This document shows, one piece after another, positions 44,962 through 53,553 of a DNA stretch of 64,000 nucleotides; the first letter of the stretch is position 1; each line of letters opens with the position of its first letter. The notes below the pieces were generated by a model, which saw only the letters and a list, made by a program, of their open reading frames with translations, did not search any database and was not told the origin of the DNA. The stretch spans positions 868,001 through 932,000 of the forward strand of contig NZ_VFOR01000002.1 of NCBI RefSeq assembly GCF_006716235.1, read 5' to 3'. Made by a program: the position numbers and the translations under genes. The stretch is from Propioniferax innocua (GTDB taxonomy: Bacteria; Actinomycetota; Actinomycetes; Propionibacteriales; Propionibacteriaceae).

Positions 44962-46026
44962 TCAGCGCGGAACGAGCACGGATTCGAGTGCCGCACCCAG
45001 AACCTGCTGGACCCCGACCCCTTCCAGCTCCGCCTCGGGACGCAGAGCGATCCGGTGTGCCCAGGCCATCGGCGCGAGTTCCTTCACATCGTCGGGGGTG
45101 ATGAATTCACGTCCGGTGAGCCACGCGCGGGCCTTGGCCGCGCGCAGCAGGGCCGTGGTCGCACGGGGGCTGACGCCGGCCAGCACCGATGGGGCGTGCC
45201 GCGTCGCCCGCGCCAGATCCACCAGGTAGGCCGCGACCTCGCGCCCGAGTTGGACCCGCGCCACCGAATCCGCCGCGACGCGCAGATCCTCCGCCGACGC
45301 CACACCCTGCAGCCCGGCGGCATCGAGATCGTGGGGGTTGAACCCGTGCGCATGACGCTCGACGATGGCGATCTCGGCATCACGCGGCGGCAGATCCACA
45401 TCCGCCTTGAGCAGGAAACGGTCCAACTGTGCCTCGGGCAGCGGATAGGTGCCCTCGAACTCGATGGGGTTCTGCGTGGCCGCCACCAGGAAGGGATCGG
45501 GAAGTGCTCGGGTGACGCCGTCGGTGGTCACCTGACGCTCCTCCATGGCCTCCAACAGGGCGGCCTGCGTCTTGGGGGGCGTCCGGTTGATCTCGTCGGC
45601 CAACACGAGATTGGAGAACACCGGGCCGGGGCGGAACTCGAACTCGCTGGTCTGGGAGTCATAGACCAGCGAACCGGTGACATCGCCGGGCATCATGTCG
45701 GCGGTGAACTGGATGCGTCGGGTCTCCACCGACAACGCCTTGGCCAAGGACCGCACCAGCAGCGTCTTGGCCGTTCCGGGAACGCCTTCCAACAGCACGT
45801 GACCGCGGGCCAGCAGGCCGATGAGCAGGGCATCGACGGCTCTCTCCTGACCCACCACGGCCTTGGCGACCTCACCGCGAACGGCCTGCAGCGCATCCCA
45901 CGCGGCGGCTCGGGACGCATCGCGGGTGGTGTCGGAGCCACCGGGGCCCTCATCACCCCGGGCCGCGCGCGACGGGGGATTCATCGCCTGGGAATTCATC
46001 GCCGGGGAGTTCGTCGGTTTAGTCAT
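44962..46026 (-). CDS. MoxR family AAA+ ATPase
   Basis: Chaperone-type ATPase of 354 residues. Walker A is VLLEGVPGTAKTLLVRSLA near residue 80; Walker B is SNLVLADEINRTPPKTQ near 139; the sensor 1 region is VAATQNPIEFEGTYPLPEAQLDRF and the C-terminal lid contains ARAWLTGREFITPDDV. The first about 35 residues are an Asn/Pro/Met-rich extension. The ATG overlaps the DUF4350 stop (ATGA). MoxR ATPases assemble or activate DUF58-type partners; the neighbouring genes make that the likely role. Confidence 0.95.
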   Translation of the reverse strand: MTKPTNSPAMNSQAMNPPSRAARGDEGPGGSDTTRDASRAAAWDALQAVRGEVAKAVVGQERAVDALLIGLLARGHVLLEGVPGTAKTLLVRSLAKALSVETRRIQFTADMMPGDVTGSLVYDSQTSEFEFRPGPVFSNLVLADEINRTPPKTQAALLEAMEERQVTTDGVTRALPDPFLVAATQNPIEFEGTYPLPEAQLDRFLLKADVDLPPRDAEIAIVERHAHGFNPHDLDAAGLQGVASAEDLRVAADSVARVQLGREVAAYLVDLARATRHAPSVLAGVSPRATTALLRAAKARAWLTGREFITPDDVKELAPMAWAHRIALRPEAELEGVGVQQVLGAALESVLVPR

Positions 46027-47207
46027 CGCAGGGACACCTCTCGTTCGAGCTGCTGGAGTTGTTCGACCCATTCCAGGGCCGTTCGTTCGGTCGTGGGCAA
46101 GGGGCCGGTCAGGAGGTCGACGGCCTGGGGATGGGTGATGCGCAGTCGCTCGGCGAGACGCTCGGGTGAGGCCCCCGAGGGCAGACCGATGCGTCGACAC
46201 AGGCGTCGGCACGTGGCCTGACGCAACCGTTCGGCCGAATGCCCGATGGTGCCATGCCTGCGCAGGAGCCGCGCTCGCGCGATCGTGCTCTCCGCCGCCG
46301 ACACCACCACCGGCAGGGGCTCTCGGCTCAGGGGCCCGAATCGGCGTCCACCGGCCACCATGAACACCGCGACGACGCCGAAGGACAGGCCCAGAACCGG
46401 GCCGAACCAAGGCGGCATCACGCTGGGCTGATCGGTGTCGCCGGGCTCATCGCTCGCCGGGACATCCGTGGCGTCGGGGAAATACCAGACGAGGTTCTCG
46501 TGGGCACCCAGCAGCCGCAACGCCATCTGCGCGTTGTCGCCATGCAGAACTTCACCGTTGGTGGCGAAATCGAAGTCCCCGAGCACCACCATTTCTGTTC
46601 CACCCCACGTTCCGGTGACCAGTCCGGCCTGACCGGTGGGTCCGTAGCAGCCCACCCAGTTCCCCTCGGGCCTGTACGTCGTGGCACCGGTCACGGCCCA
46701 CACCGGTGCGGGATCCGGCAACAGGTCGGTTACACATTCGGCCCGGGGCACCCCGGACGTGTTGCCGTTGGTCTGCACCGGCAGGTCCAATGCGATCAAC
46801 TGCGGATGCCCCGGTTCTGCAAGGATCACACGGCCGGCCCGCTGGAGATCGGGGCTGATGTCCTGCAAAGCATCCACATCGAAACCACGGGCGTCCACCA
46901 CGACGGTCGTATCCGGCCCGGGGTCGAGTCTACGCATCTCGGCCCGAGTGGTGACCGTGCGGCTCCGCACACCCTGTGCCGTCAGCACCTCGTCGACGGC
47001 CCGGCTTCCCTCCGGCATCGCGTTGTTCGGATGCCAGGGTTCTCTCGAGGCGTTCCGGCCTGCCTGCGCAGCCAGCAGTGACAGCCCGACGGTGAGCACG
47101 ATGATCCCGAGCAGCCACCAAAGCCACTTGGGAAACCGGCGGCGTCCCCTCGACCCGGCGGACGCCTCCTCGCGGTGCCCATCGGTCGCCTCGGTGGTGA
47201 CGCTCAC
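46023..47207 (-). CDS. DUF4350 domain membrane protein
   Basis: A 394-residue protein with two transmembrane segments: one near residues 26-50 (FPKWLWWLLGIIVLTVGLSLLAAQ) and one near 265-290 (MPPWFGPVLGLSFGVVAVFMVAGG). The exported domain between them has a glutamine-amidotransferase-like fold (SRAVDEVLTAQGVRSRTVTTR; VVLGDFDFATNGEVLHGDNAQMAL), and the DUF4350 tail is cytoplasmic and Arg/Leu-rich. The GTG start overlaps the DUF4129 stop (GTGA). Function unknown; it is part of the MoxR operon. Confidence 0.88.
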   Translation of the reverse strand: MSVTTEATDGHREEASAGSRGRRRFPKWLWWLLGIIVLTVGLSLLAAQAGRNASREPWHPNNAMPEGSRAVDEVLTAQGVRSRTVTTRAEMRRLDPGPDTTVVVDARGFDVDALQDISPDLQRAGRVILAEPGHPQLIALDLPVQTNGNTSGVPRAECVTDLLPDPAPVWAVTGATTYRPEGNWVGCYGPTGQAGLVTGTWGGTEMVVLGDFDFATNGEVLHGDNAQMALRLLGAHENLVWYFPDATDVPASDEPGDTDQPSVMPPWFGPVLGLSFGVVAVFMVAGGRRFGPLSREPLPVVVSAAESTIARARLLRRHGTIGHSAERLRQATCRRLCRRIGLPSGASPERLAERLRITHPQAVDLLTGPLPTTERTALEWVEQLQQLEREVSLR

Positions 47208-47890
47208 CGGCTCGCACCCATGGGCTCAGCCCCATGCTCACGGGAGACCGAGTCGGCCTCATGCTCACGGGAGACCGACACGCGTTCATCGAGCGCGGCG
47301 ATGACATCGACGTCTTCGGTCCCCAACTCCCGCACACCGGCAAGCCCATGGCCGTAACGGGCATGATCGAACAGGTTCGCGGCCCGACGCAGGTCCGCGG
47401 CGAGTTCGGGCAGTGTCACCGACGCGGCGTCGGCCGCCTCCTGCGAAGTCAGTCCGGCAGTGGCGATGACCCAATCACGTTCGACCAGAACAGCCACCAC
47501 GGCGCGAAACCGCTCCACGACGGCTTCGTCGAAACGACCGTCCGCGAGTGCCTCCTGCGCACGCCTTCGGTGCTCAGCGGGATCCACCAGATCACCCACC
47601 GTGGCAACCTGGGGCGCTTCGGCCTCCGTGATCCCGCGCTCGAGGCGGTGTCGGCGTCGCCACCGGACCAGGATCCACAACAACAGCGCCAACGCGCCGG
47701 CGATCAACACGGTGACGATGACACTCCCCAGACCCCGGGCCGCAGCCTCCGGATCGACGCCACTCCACAGACGCTGGAACCACTCGTTCAGGCGCTGCAA
47801 CAACGTGAGATCGGAGTAATCGGCTTTGGCAAGCTCGTCCTCCAGCCAACGCCGCGCGGTGTCGGCGTCCGGTTCAACGGGCACGGTCAT
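47204..47890 (-). CDS. DUF4129 domain membrane protein
   Basis: A 228-residue single-helix membrane protein. A short N-terminal exported part (DTARRWLEDELAKADYSDLTLLQRLNEWFQRL) precedes the helix (SVIVTVLIAGALALLLWILV), and the cytoplasmic DUF4129 domain contains RRRAQEALADGRFDEAVVERFRAVVAVLVERD and ITLTSQEAADAAS-like helices, with FDHARYGHGLAG, the family's most conserved motif. DUF4129 is frequently fused to transglutaminase domains. The ATG overlaps the preceding stop (ATGA). It sits second in the MoxR operon. Confidence 0.88.
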   Translation of the reverse strand: MTVPVEPDADTARRWLEDELAKADYSDLTLLQRLNEWFQRLWSGVDPEAAARGLGSVIVTVLIAGALALLLWILVRWRRRHRLERGITEAEAPQVATVGDLVDPAEHRRRAQEALADGRFDEAVVERFRAVVAVLVERDWVIATAGLTSQEAADAASVTLPELAADLRRAANLFDHARYGHGLAGVRELGTEDVDVIAALDERVSVSREHEADSVSREHGAEPMGASR

Positions 47891-49122
47891 CGTCCCTGCC
47901 CCCAAGGCGCCTGCCCCATATTTGGAGGTGCTGGACTTGGAGGCGCTGGATTTGGAGGTGCTGGACTTGAAGGTGCTGGGCTGGTGAGCCATTGCTCCGA
48001 CGCGGGATCGGCCGCCACCTGCTGGGCCTGCCGCCCCAACTCGACGTCAAAGCCCTCGGTGCGGATACGGCGATCGAGATACAACATCGTCACACCTGCA
48101 GCGAGCAGCGGGGTCAGCAATGCATAGCCGATGCCCGTGACCAACACGGTGCTTGCCACCTGGAGCCCTGCCATCTCACCGACCGCAGCCACCACCGTGG
48201 CGGGGATGTGGATGACATAGGACAACACCGAGCTGATGATGTTCCCGATGATGTTGAGCAGGAAGTAGATCCCCAGCGTCCTCCAGAAGGCGTGCCGGAC
48301 GAGTCGATACGACCGGCGCATCGCCGTGATCGGCCCCACGCCCTCGCGGTAGACCACGTAGGGCGCGAACAACATCCACGTGGAGACCGTGATGATCGCG
48401 GCCATCGCCAGGATCCCCATGACGATTCCGACCGCCACGGTCAGTGCGGTGCTGTCCCCTGCGATGTGAGTCAGGACAACCACACCGACAGCGATACCGA
48501 GGACGACCACCATGATCACGTACACCAGCAAACCCACCACGATCCCCACCAGACCGCGGCCGATGATGGTGCGCAGATACGCGAAGGGGCCGGTCCGCAG
48601 GCCGATCGCACCACCGTGCGTCGCCGTGCTCACCATCGGTGAGACGAATGCTGTCAGCAGCCCCGGAAGCATGACGCCCGCCAGCGTCGCGAAAGCCTGC
48701 CCCATCTCGGCCCGGTTGGTGATGGCCCCGGAGTCGAAGGCAAAGCCTTCAGGATCGAGGAAGTAGACCGCCGGAGCAAGCGCCAGGGCCAGTCCCCCGA
48801 TCAACAGCATGGGGACCAGCAACATCGCGCGGGGATTGAAGCGGTACATCTGCATCGCTCCGCCGAGCACGTCCCCGAGGTTCAACGGACGCAAAGGCAC
48901 CACCCCGGGCTGCATCAACGCGGCCGACGGCAGTCCCTGGGGCAGCGCCGAGCCGGCGTGTGGAGGGAACGGCCCACCGGGCTGAGGAGGACGAGCACCT
49001 TGCGCCGAGCCCCATTGTGGTTGCTGTGGCTGTTGTGGTTGCTGCGGCTGTTGCGGTTGCTGCGGCTGTTGCGGTTGCTGCGGCTGTTGCGGTTGCTGCC
49101 ACGAACCATACGGGTGACTCAT
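47887..49122 (-). CDS. Multi-pass membrane protein with (QQP)n N-terminus
   Basis: A 411-residue protein that heads the MoxR operon. Residues about 7-37 are a Gln/Pro repeat tract (QQPQQPQQP...), followed by a Pro/Gly region and, from about residue 100, six or so helices, with conserved RPLNLGDVLGGAMQMYRFNPRAMLL and TAMRRSYRLVRHAFWRTLGIYFLLNII. These resemble the glycerophosphoryl-diester-phosphodiesterase-type membrane domain common in actinobacteria. The C-terminus repeats PAPPNPAPPSPAPPN. GAGGAGG precedes the ATG. Confidence 0.85.
   Translation of the reverse strand: MSHPYGSWQQPQQPQQPQQPQQPQQPQQPQQPQQPQWGSAQGARPPQPGGPFPPHAGSALPQGLPSAALMQPGVVPLRPLNLGDVLGGAMQMYRFNPRAMLLVPMLLIGGLALALAPAVYFLDPEGFAFDSGAITNRAEMGQAFATLAGVMLPGLLTAFVSPMVSTATHGGAIGLRTGPFAYLRTIIGRGLVGIVVGLLVYVIMVVVLGIAVGVVVLTHIAGDSTALTVAVGIVMGILAMAAIITVSTWMLFAPYVVYREGVGPITAMRRSYRLVRHAFWRTLGIYFLLNIIGNIISSVLSYVIHIPATVVAAVGEMAGLQVASTVLVTGIGYALLTPLLAAGVTMLYLDRRIRTEGFDVELGRQAQQVAADPASEQWLTSPAPSSPAPPNPAPPSPAPPNMGQAPWGQGR
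49018..49098 (-). repeat. 9/18-bp tandem repeats encoding the QQP tract
   Basis: Repeats of GGTTGCTGCGGCTGTTGC (18 bp, built from two 9-bp halves) encode a run of QQP triplets. Unit length is a multiple of three, so the frame is kept on expansion or contraction. Confidence 0.75.
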
Positions 49123-49147
49123 CGAACCTCCTCACAGATGCCACGCC

Positions 49148-49153
49148 ACCCTA
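49148..49153 (-). promoter_or_regulatory. -10 element of the MoxR/DUF58 operon
   Basis: TAGGGT (minus strand), about 25 nt before the ATG, leaving a short leader with a GAGGAGG ribosome site. Confidence 0.5.
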
Positions 49154-49203
49154 AACGCTGTTCGGGGCGTCTCGACGGCGGGTTCGGGCGAGCGTCCGCG
49201 AAC

Positions 49204-49779
49204 TCAGACCTCGGTCCGGTGGAAGTTCAGGTGCGAGCGGCTCGGTGTCGGCCCACGCTGATTCTGGTAGCGCGATCCGTACTTGGCCGAACCATAGGCG
49301 TTCTCGACCGGTGAACTCAGCTGGAAGAAGCACAACTGCCCCACCTTCATGCCCGGCCAGAGCTTGATGGGCAGCGTCGCCACGTTCGACAGTTCGAGCG
49401 TCACGTGACCGGAGAAACCGGGGTCGATGAATCCGGCGGTCGAATGCGTCAACAGGCCAAGACGCCCCAGCGAGGACTTGCCCTCCAGCCGCGCCGCGAC
49501 GTCCTGCCCCAGCGTCACCACCTCGAAGGTGGAGGCGAGCACGAACTCGCCGGGATGCAGCACGAACGCCTCGTCCGCCTGGACCTCGATCATGCGTGTC
49601 AGCTCAGCCTGCTCGGCGGAGGGGTCGATATTGGGGTACCGGTGGTTCTCGAACACCCGGAAGAAACGGTCGATACGTACGTCGACGCTGGCGGGCTGGA
49701 CCATCTCGCGGTCCAGGGGGTCGAGGCCGATCCGGCCGGAATCAAGGCCGGCGTTGATGTCGCGATCCGACAGAAGCAT
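49204..49779 (-). CDS. dcd: dCTP deaminase
   Basis: Deaminates dCTP, supplying dUMP/dUTP for thymidylate synthesis. The 191-residue protein shows [20 protein letters not shown], the nucleotide-binding [34 protein letters not shown] and a C-terminal [18 protein letters not shown] lid. Actinobacterial members are commonly the bifunctional, dUMP-forming type, and the sequence is consistent with that but does not prove it. The ATG follows TAGCCT by 6 nt. Confidence 0.95.
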   Translation of the reverse strand: MLLSDRDINAGLDSGRIGLDPLDREMVQPASVDVRIDRFFRVFENHRYPNIDPSAEQAELTRMIEVQADEAFVLHPGEFVLASTFEVVTLGQDVAARLEGKSSLGRLGLLTHSTAGFIDPGFSGHVTLELSNVATLPIKLWPGMKVGQLCFFQLSSPVENAYGSAKYGSRYQNQRGPTPSRSHLNFHRTEV

Positions 49780-49785
49780 GTGCGC

Positions 49786-49791
49786 AGGCTA
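49786..49791 (-). promoter_or_regulatory. -10 element of dcd, leaderless type
   Basis: TAGCCT (minus strand), 6 nt before the ATG of dcd. Confidence 0.6.
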
Positions 49792-49827
49792 CCGCACCCC
49801 GGCCGGGATCGACGCCGCCGAGACCGG

Positions 49828-51159
49828 TCAGCGTCGCTGGGTGCGCTCCACGGTGAACCGCTGTTCCCCGAACTTCACGACCTGGCCCCCCGGAATGCGA
49901 CGCGGCTGCTGGGGACGCAGGTCCACCTGCCCGGTCGAGGTGACAAGAGCTGATCCGTTCGTGGACCCAAGATCGGTGACGAACGGGGAGTCGTCGTCGG
50001 CATCGACGCGGATGTGTGACTTCGACAGCGTCTTGGTGGTGTCCTCCACCGTCACCAGATGCACCAGCTTGCCCGGCGGCTGGGACGGACGTCGCCCGAG
50101 GATCGCGGCCTTGTCGAGCGGAATGATGCGTCCGTCCTCGAGAACGATCTGCCACTTCGGCGGGGGCGGCTGGGCGGGCACGGCAGGAGCACCCATCTCC
50201 GATCGCAGCGAGGTCCGATCCAGATCCTCGCCGGCCTGGGGGCGCAGAGCCGTCACATCGGGATCATCCTGTGTCGGACGCAGGGATGTGCGGTCCGGGT
50301 CCTCCGCAGGAGGACCGAGCTGCACCGGTGGTTGCGGCGGAATGGAACGCTGCTGCTCCGGCTGTTGCCGGGGCGGCCGGGTCGACGCACCGTGATCGCC
50401 GGTGGGCGACTGCGCGTACATGGATGACCACTGCTGATCCTCAAAGGGCGGCGGGACCGTGGCATCAGCCGTCGGCGGAGCCCAGGCCTGTTCGGGGACG
50501 GCATCGGGCGGCACCGGTCCGGTCGCCTCGGCGGGGGCATAACCACCCGCGGCGCTGGGGATCGACGATTCCGGCGCAGTCGGCCCCGATATGTTCTCGA
50601 TCGGGGCACCCGTTGTCTGCTCGCGCGGTTCCTCCGGAGGTGCCCACGCCCGCAGATGTGCGGGCAACGGCACGGTGCGGCGTCCCCCACCGGGCGCTCG
50701 TGGACTTTCGAAGGTCGTACGGATACGCGGACGCTGTGCCACGATCGCTTCGGCCACGAGGTCATGCCAGCCTCGACGCTGCCGGTGTGCCGTGAGCCAG
50801 ATCAGCATCAGCGGCCACCCGACGCCGGTCGCTGCGAGCGCCGAAACCGTCACCATCCGAGCCAGATACCGGCCCCATCCCACGGGCCGTCCCGTCTTGA
50901 CCGAGACGACCTGCAGCCCCATCAGACGCAAGCCCGGGGTGGCGCCACGTTCCCCACCGCTCCACCACAGGTAGATGCCCCATCCGGCGGTGAACACCAG
51001 ACACACGACGAGCACCACGAACGACGCGGCGGACAGTCCACCGGACATGCCGCCGAGGGTGATTCCCGCCACGAGGGCGAGCGTCATCGGCAGAGCATGG
51101 TCAAGAACCCATGCCACGGCACGAGGCCCCAGCGGCGCAGGAGTGAACGAGGGGGTCAC
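49828..51159 (-). CDS. RDD-FHA fusion protein
   Basis: A 443-residue protein with an N-terminal RDD membrane domain (about residues 10-130; GPRAVAWVLDHALPMTLAL, GATPGLRLMGLQVVSVKTGRPVGWGRYLARM), a Pro/Glu/Asp-rich linker containing repeated DRTSLR-type motifs that could be phosphorylated by a Ser/Thr kinase, and a C-terminal FHA domain (AAILGRRPS, LSKSHIRVD, STNGSALV), which binds phospho-Thr peptides. It follows the FHA gene by 8 bp in the same operon, downstream of the PP2C phosphatase. Confidence 0.9.
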   Translation of the reverse strand: MTPSFTPAPLGPRAVAWVLDHALPMTLALVAGITLGGMSGGLSAASFVVLVVCLVFTAGWGIYLWWSGGERGATPGLRLMGLQVVSVKTGRPVGWGRYLARMVTVSALAATGVGWPLMLIWLTAHRQRRGWHDLVAEAIVAQRPRIRTTFESPRAPGGGRRTVPLPAHLRAWAPPEEPREQTTGAPIENISGPTAPESSIPSAAGGYAPAEATGPVPPDAVPEQAWAPPTADATVPPPFEDQQWSSMYAQSPTGDHGASTRPPRQQPEQQRSIPPQPPVQLGPPAEDPDRTSLRPTQDDPDVTALRPQAGEDLDRTSLRSEMGAPAVPAQPPPPKWQIVLEDGRIIPLDKAAILGRRPSQPPGKLVHLVTVEDTTKTLSKSHIRVDADDDSPFVTDLGSTNGSALVTSTGQVDLRPQQPRRIPGGQVVKFGEQRFTVERTQRR

Positions 51160-51167
51160 TGCCGGTG

Positions 51168-52676
51168 TCAGGCCTGCTCGACGTGCAGCTCGACGCCGTC
51201 ACCCAGCGACAGGACGCAGCCGGGGCGGATCTCGACCGGCTCACCGGCCGGCAGGAGTTCCTGCGTGCTCGTCTCGGGGCGGATGAGTGCAGTGCCGTTG
51301 GTCGAGTTGAGGTCGGTGGCCCGCACCACCCCACCTTCGACGGTCACCTGGAGGTGCGTACGGCTGATGTCGTGGCTCGGGCTGGGAACCGTGAGCAGCT
51401 TGGGGATGTCGGTGGCGGCGACGCGGCTCGCGGTCGGTGAACGACCGATCAGAACCGTTCGGTCGACCTCGACAGGATCACCGGTGGTGGGGCGCAGGAT
51501 GATACGCGGAGCACCATGCTGACCAAAAGGCGCCTGAACCACATGCGGTTCGGTCTGCTGGTCGCCAAAACCCTGCCCCTGACCGGCAGGGGCCGGGCTG
51601 GCCGATCCTTGACCGCCGGCTGAAGCCTGACTGTGTGGTGGAGCGAAGGGACTCGGTTGGCTCTGCGGATGAGCGGGCTGCGCCATGCCCTGACCGGGCT
51701 GCGCCGGGCCCCCGGGCTGCTGGCCGAATCCACCGGGTTCGTTGGGACGCTGGAAGGGCGACCCGCCGAAACCCTGCTGCTGGGGCGCGGGTTGCTGAGG
51801 AGCCGACGGCTGCGAAACGGGCTGCTGAGGAGCCGACGGCTGCGAAACGGGCTGCTGAGGGGCCGACTGCTGTCCGGCGAAGTCGAACGGATCCGACGAC
51901 CCGGCTTCTCCGGCGGCACCGGCGCCCATGGCGCCAGCCGCAGCTCCAGCAGCTCCAGCCGCCGCGACACCTGCCGCACCTGCGCCCTCCGACTTCGTGG
52001 GCGAACCGGCTCCCGCACCGGTGGGTGCAGCGGACTCATCCTTCTTGGGGGCCCCACCGAACAGGTCGGCCATCTGCTGATCCAGCTTGTGCCGGTCGGC
52101 GTCGGTCAGGTGGTCCTCCTGCTCCTGCGCCTCCTGGCCCTTGGACGCGGCAGCCGGCTCTTCAGCCGGGGCGTCCGACGCCACGGCGACACCCGGATCC
52201 TGCGGACTCGTGATCTGCTGTGTTCCGTCGAGATAGATGGCCGACGCAAGCACCACACCCGTGGCCAGAGGAAGCTGCAGGACGGCGTCCTGATCCACCG
52301 GCTCCATGTCCACACGGACCTTCTTCACGTCCTTCAGCCCCGTCTCGGACCATGTCTGGACGCCCTCACCGTCGGCAAGCGCACGACCGGTCTCGGCGTC
52401 GACGACCTGCACCTTGCCGCGGACGATCGACCGCATCTCGCCCTTGTGCCAGAAGAACGTCGCGAAACTCGGCATCTGATCCAGACGTGACTGCGCAAAC
52501 AACCGCATCAGCTCATCGAGTGAATCGGCGGTGCGGATCACATCCCAGAAACCGTTGATGGTGCGCGATGCCCGCGCCGGCGCCGGCTGCATCACCACCA
52601 GTGATGATGGCCCGCCCAGAACCACCCAGTTCCCAGGCGTGTAGGTGGCTCGCCATTTGCTGATCTCCGCGCTCAT
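51168..52676 (-). CDS. FHA domain protein with Gln/Pro-rich linker
   Basis: A 502-residue protein. Residues 1-150 form a domain I do not recognise (SAEISKWRATYTPGNWVVLGGP), rich in Trp and strand-like; then an Ala/Gly/Gln/Pro-rich low-complexity linker, and a C-terminal FHA domain (TVLIGRSPT, DISRTHLQVTV, LNSTNGTALI) that should bind phospho-Thr targets. The start codon overlaps the PP2C stop (ATGA). Together with PP2C and RDD-FHA this forms a phospho-Thr module; the matching kinase is not in the window. Confidence 0.88.
   Translation of the reverse strand: MSAEISKWRATYTPGNWVVLGGPSSLVVMQPAPARASRTINGFWDVIRTADSLDELMRLFAQSRLDQMPSFATFFWHKGEMRSIVRGKVQVVDAETGRALADGEGVQTWSETGLKDVKKVRVDMEPVDQDAVLQLPLATGVVLASAIYLDGTQQITSPQDPGVAVASDAPAEEPAAASKGQEAQEQEDHLTDADRHKLDQQMADLFGGAPKKDESAAPTGAGAGSPTKSEGAGAAGVAAAGAAGAAAGAMGAGAAGEAGSSDPFDFAGQQSAPQQPVSQPSAPQQPVSQPSAPQQPAPQQQGFGGSPFQRPNEPGGFGQQPGGPAQPGQGMAQPAHPQSQPSPFAPPHSQASAGGQGSASPAPAGQGQGFGDQQTEPHVVQAPFGQHGAPRIILRPTTGDPVEVDRTVLIGRSPTASRVAATDIPKLLTVPSPSHDISRTHLQVTVEGGVVRATDLNSTNGTALIRPETSTQELLPAGEPVEIRPGCVLSLGDGVELHVEQA
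51792..51851 (-). repeat. 30-bp tandem repeats in the FHA protein linker
   Basis: Two identical 30-bp units, followed by a third partial one, encode SAPQQPVSQP repeats. In-frame copy-number change would not disrupt the gene. Confidence 0.75.
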
Positions 52677-53467
52677 CGTCTACTCCCCGGCATAGTCGTC
52701 AGGTCATTGCTCGCCTCAGTGTTCCCCACCTCGGCGTCATCGTCATCGGCCACGTCCACGATGATGACCGAGACATTGTCTCGGGCACCCGATTCCAGAG
52801 CCAAGGTCATCAACTCATGCGCGATGACATCCGGCCCTTCTCCCCGACGACACACGATGTCATGCACCTGCGTCTCGTCCGAATCGCGCAGGAGACCGTC
52901 CGAACAGATCATCAGCCGGTCCCCGGCCACCACCGGCGCGAGCCAGTAGTCGGGGAGGAATTGGTCATCGGCCCCCACCGCGCGTGTCACCACATTGCGG
53001 TTGGGATGGGTCTCGGCGTCGGCCTCATCCAGAAGGCCGGCTTCCACGAGTTCCTGCACATGCGAATGGTCGACGCTGACCTGCTCCAGACGCCCGCTGC
53101 GTCCCTGCATGCGGTAGACCCGTGAATCACCGATGTTGAAGATCACCCAATAGGCCGCCTGACCCATGCGCACGGCGACGGCCCCACAGGCGGTGGTTGC
53201 GGCATTGCAGCTGCGTTCCTGCTGCATCCGGCGGACACTTTCGTGCGCCTGCTGCAGGCATTCAACCACGTCATCGGTGCTGGGGGCTCCGCGCCGGGCG
53301 AGTTCCCCGAACAGTTCCACGACGGTCTGGCTCGCGAACTCACCATGCTCCGAACCACCGATGCCATCGGCCACCACGAACACCGGTTCCTCGGCCAGGA
53401 TGGCATCCTCATTGACGTCCTTCACGGTCCCCGGATGCGTAAGACCCATGGACTGCAGCAGCTTCAC
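52673..53467 (-). CDS. PP2C-type Ser/Thr protein phosphatase
   Basis: A 264-residue soluble PPM phosphatase that would dephosphorylate targets of Ser/Thr kinases. Metal-binding aspartates are in VFVVADGIGGSEHG, FNIGDSRVYRM, MICSDGLLRDSD and GARDNVSVIIVDV, and TVKDVNEDAILAEE holds the N-terminal Arg/Lys-Asp region. The start is GTG, 6 nt after TAGGGT. It is first in a PP2C-FHA-RDD/FHA operon. Confidence 0.95.
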   Translation of the reverse strand: MKLLQSMGLTHPGTVKDVNEDAILAEEPVFVVADGIGGSEHGEFASQTVVELFGELARRGAPSTDDVVECLQQAHESVRRMQQERSCNAATTACGAVAVRMGQAAYWVIFNIGDSRVYRMQGRSGRLEQVSVDHSHVQELVEAGLLDEADAETHPNRNVVTRAVGADDQFLPDYWLAPVVAGDRLMICSDGLLRDSDETQVHDIVCRRGEGPDVIAHELMTLALESGARDNVSVIIVDVADDDDAEVGNTEASNDLTTMPGSRR

Positions 53468-53473
53468 GCCGCC

Positions 53474-53479
53474 ACCCTA
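53474..53479 (-). promoter_or_regulatory. -10 element of the PP2C-FHA operon, leaderless type
   Basis: TAGGGT (minus strand), 6 nt before the GTG of the phosphatase gene. Confidence 0.6.
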
Positions 53480-53553
53480 GCCCGAAACACCGGCGGGAGT
53501 TCAGTGATCGGCGCGTCAATCTCCGTTTCGAACCCGCTGCCCTCCACCTCGGC

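Noticed and set aside
47890-47992. Longer N-terminus for the DUF4129 protein (Ser/Thr/Lys-rich)
   Set aside because: It is a shifted reading of the Pro/Ala repeat tail of the upstream gene; the ATGA overlap and the conserved start at 47890 are preferred.
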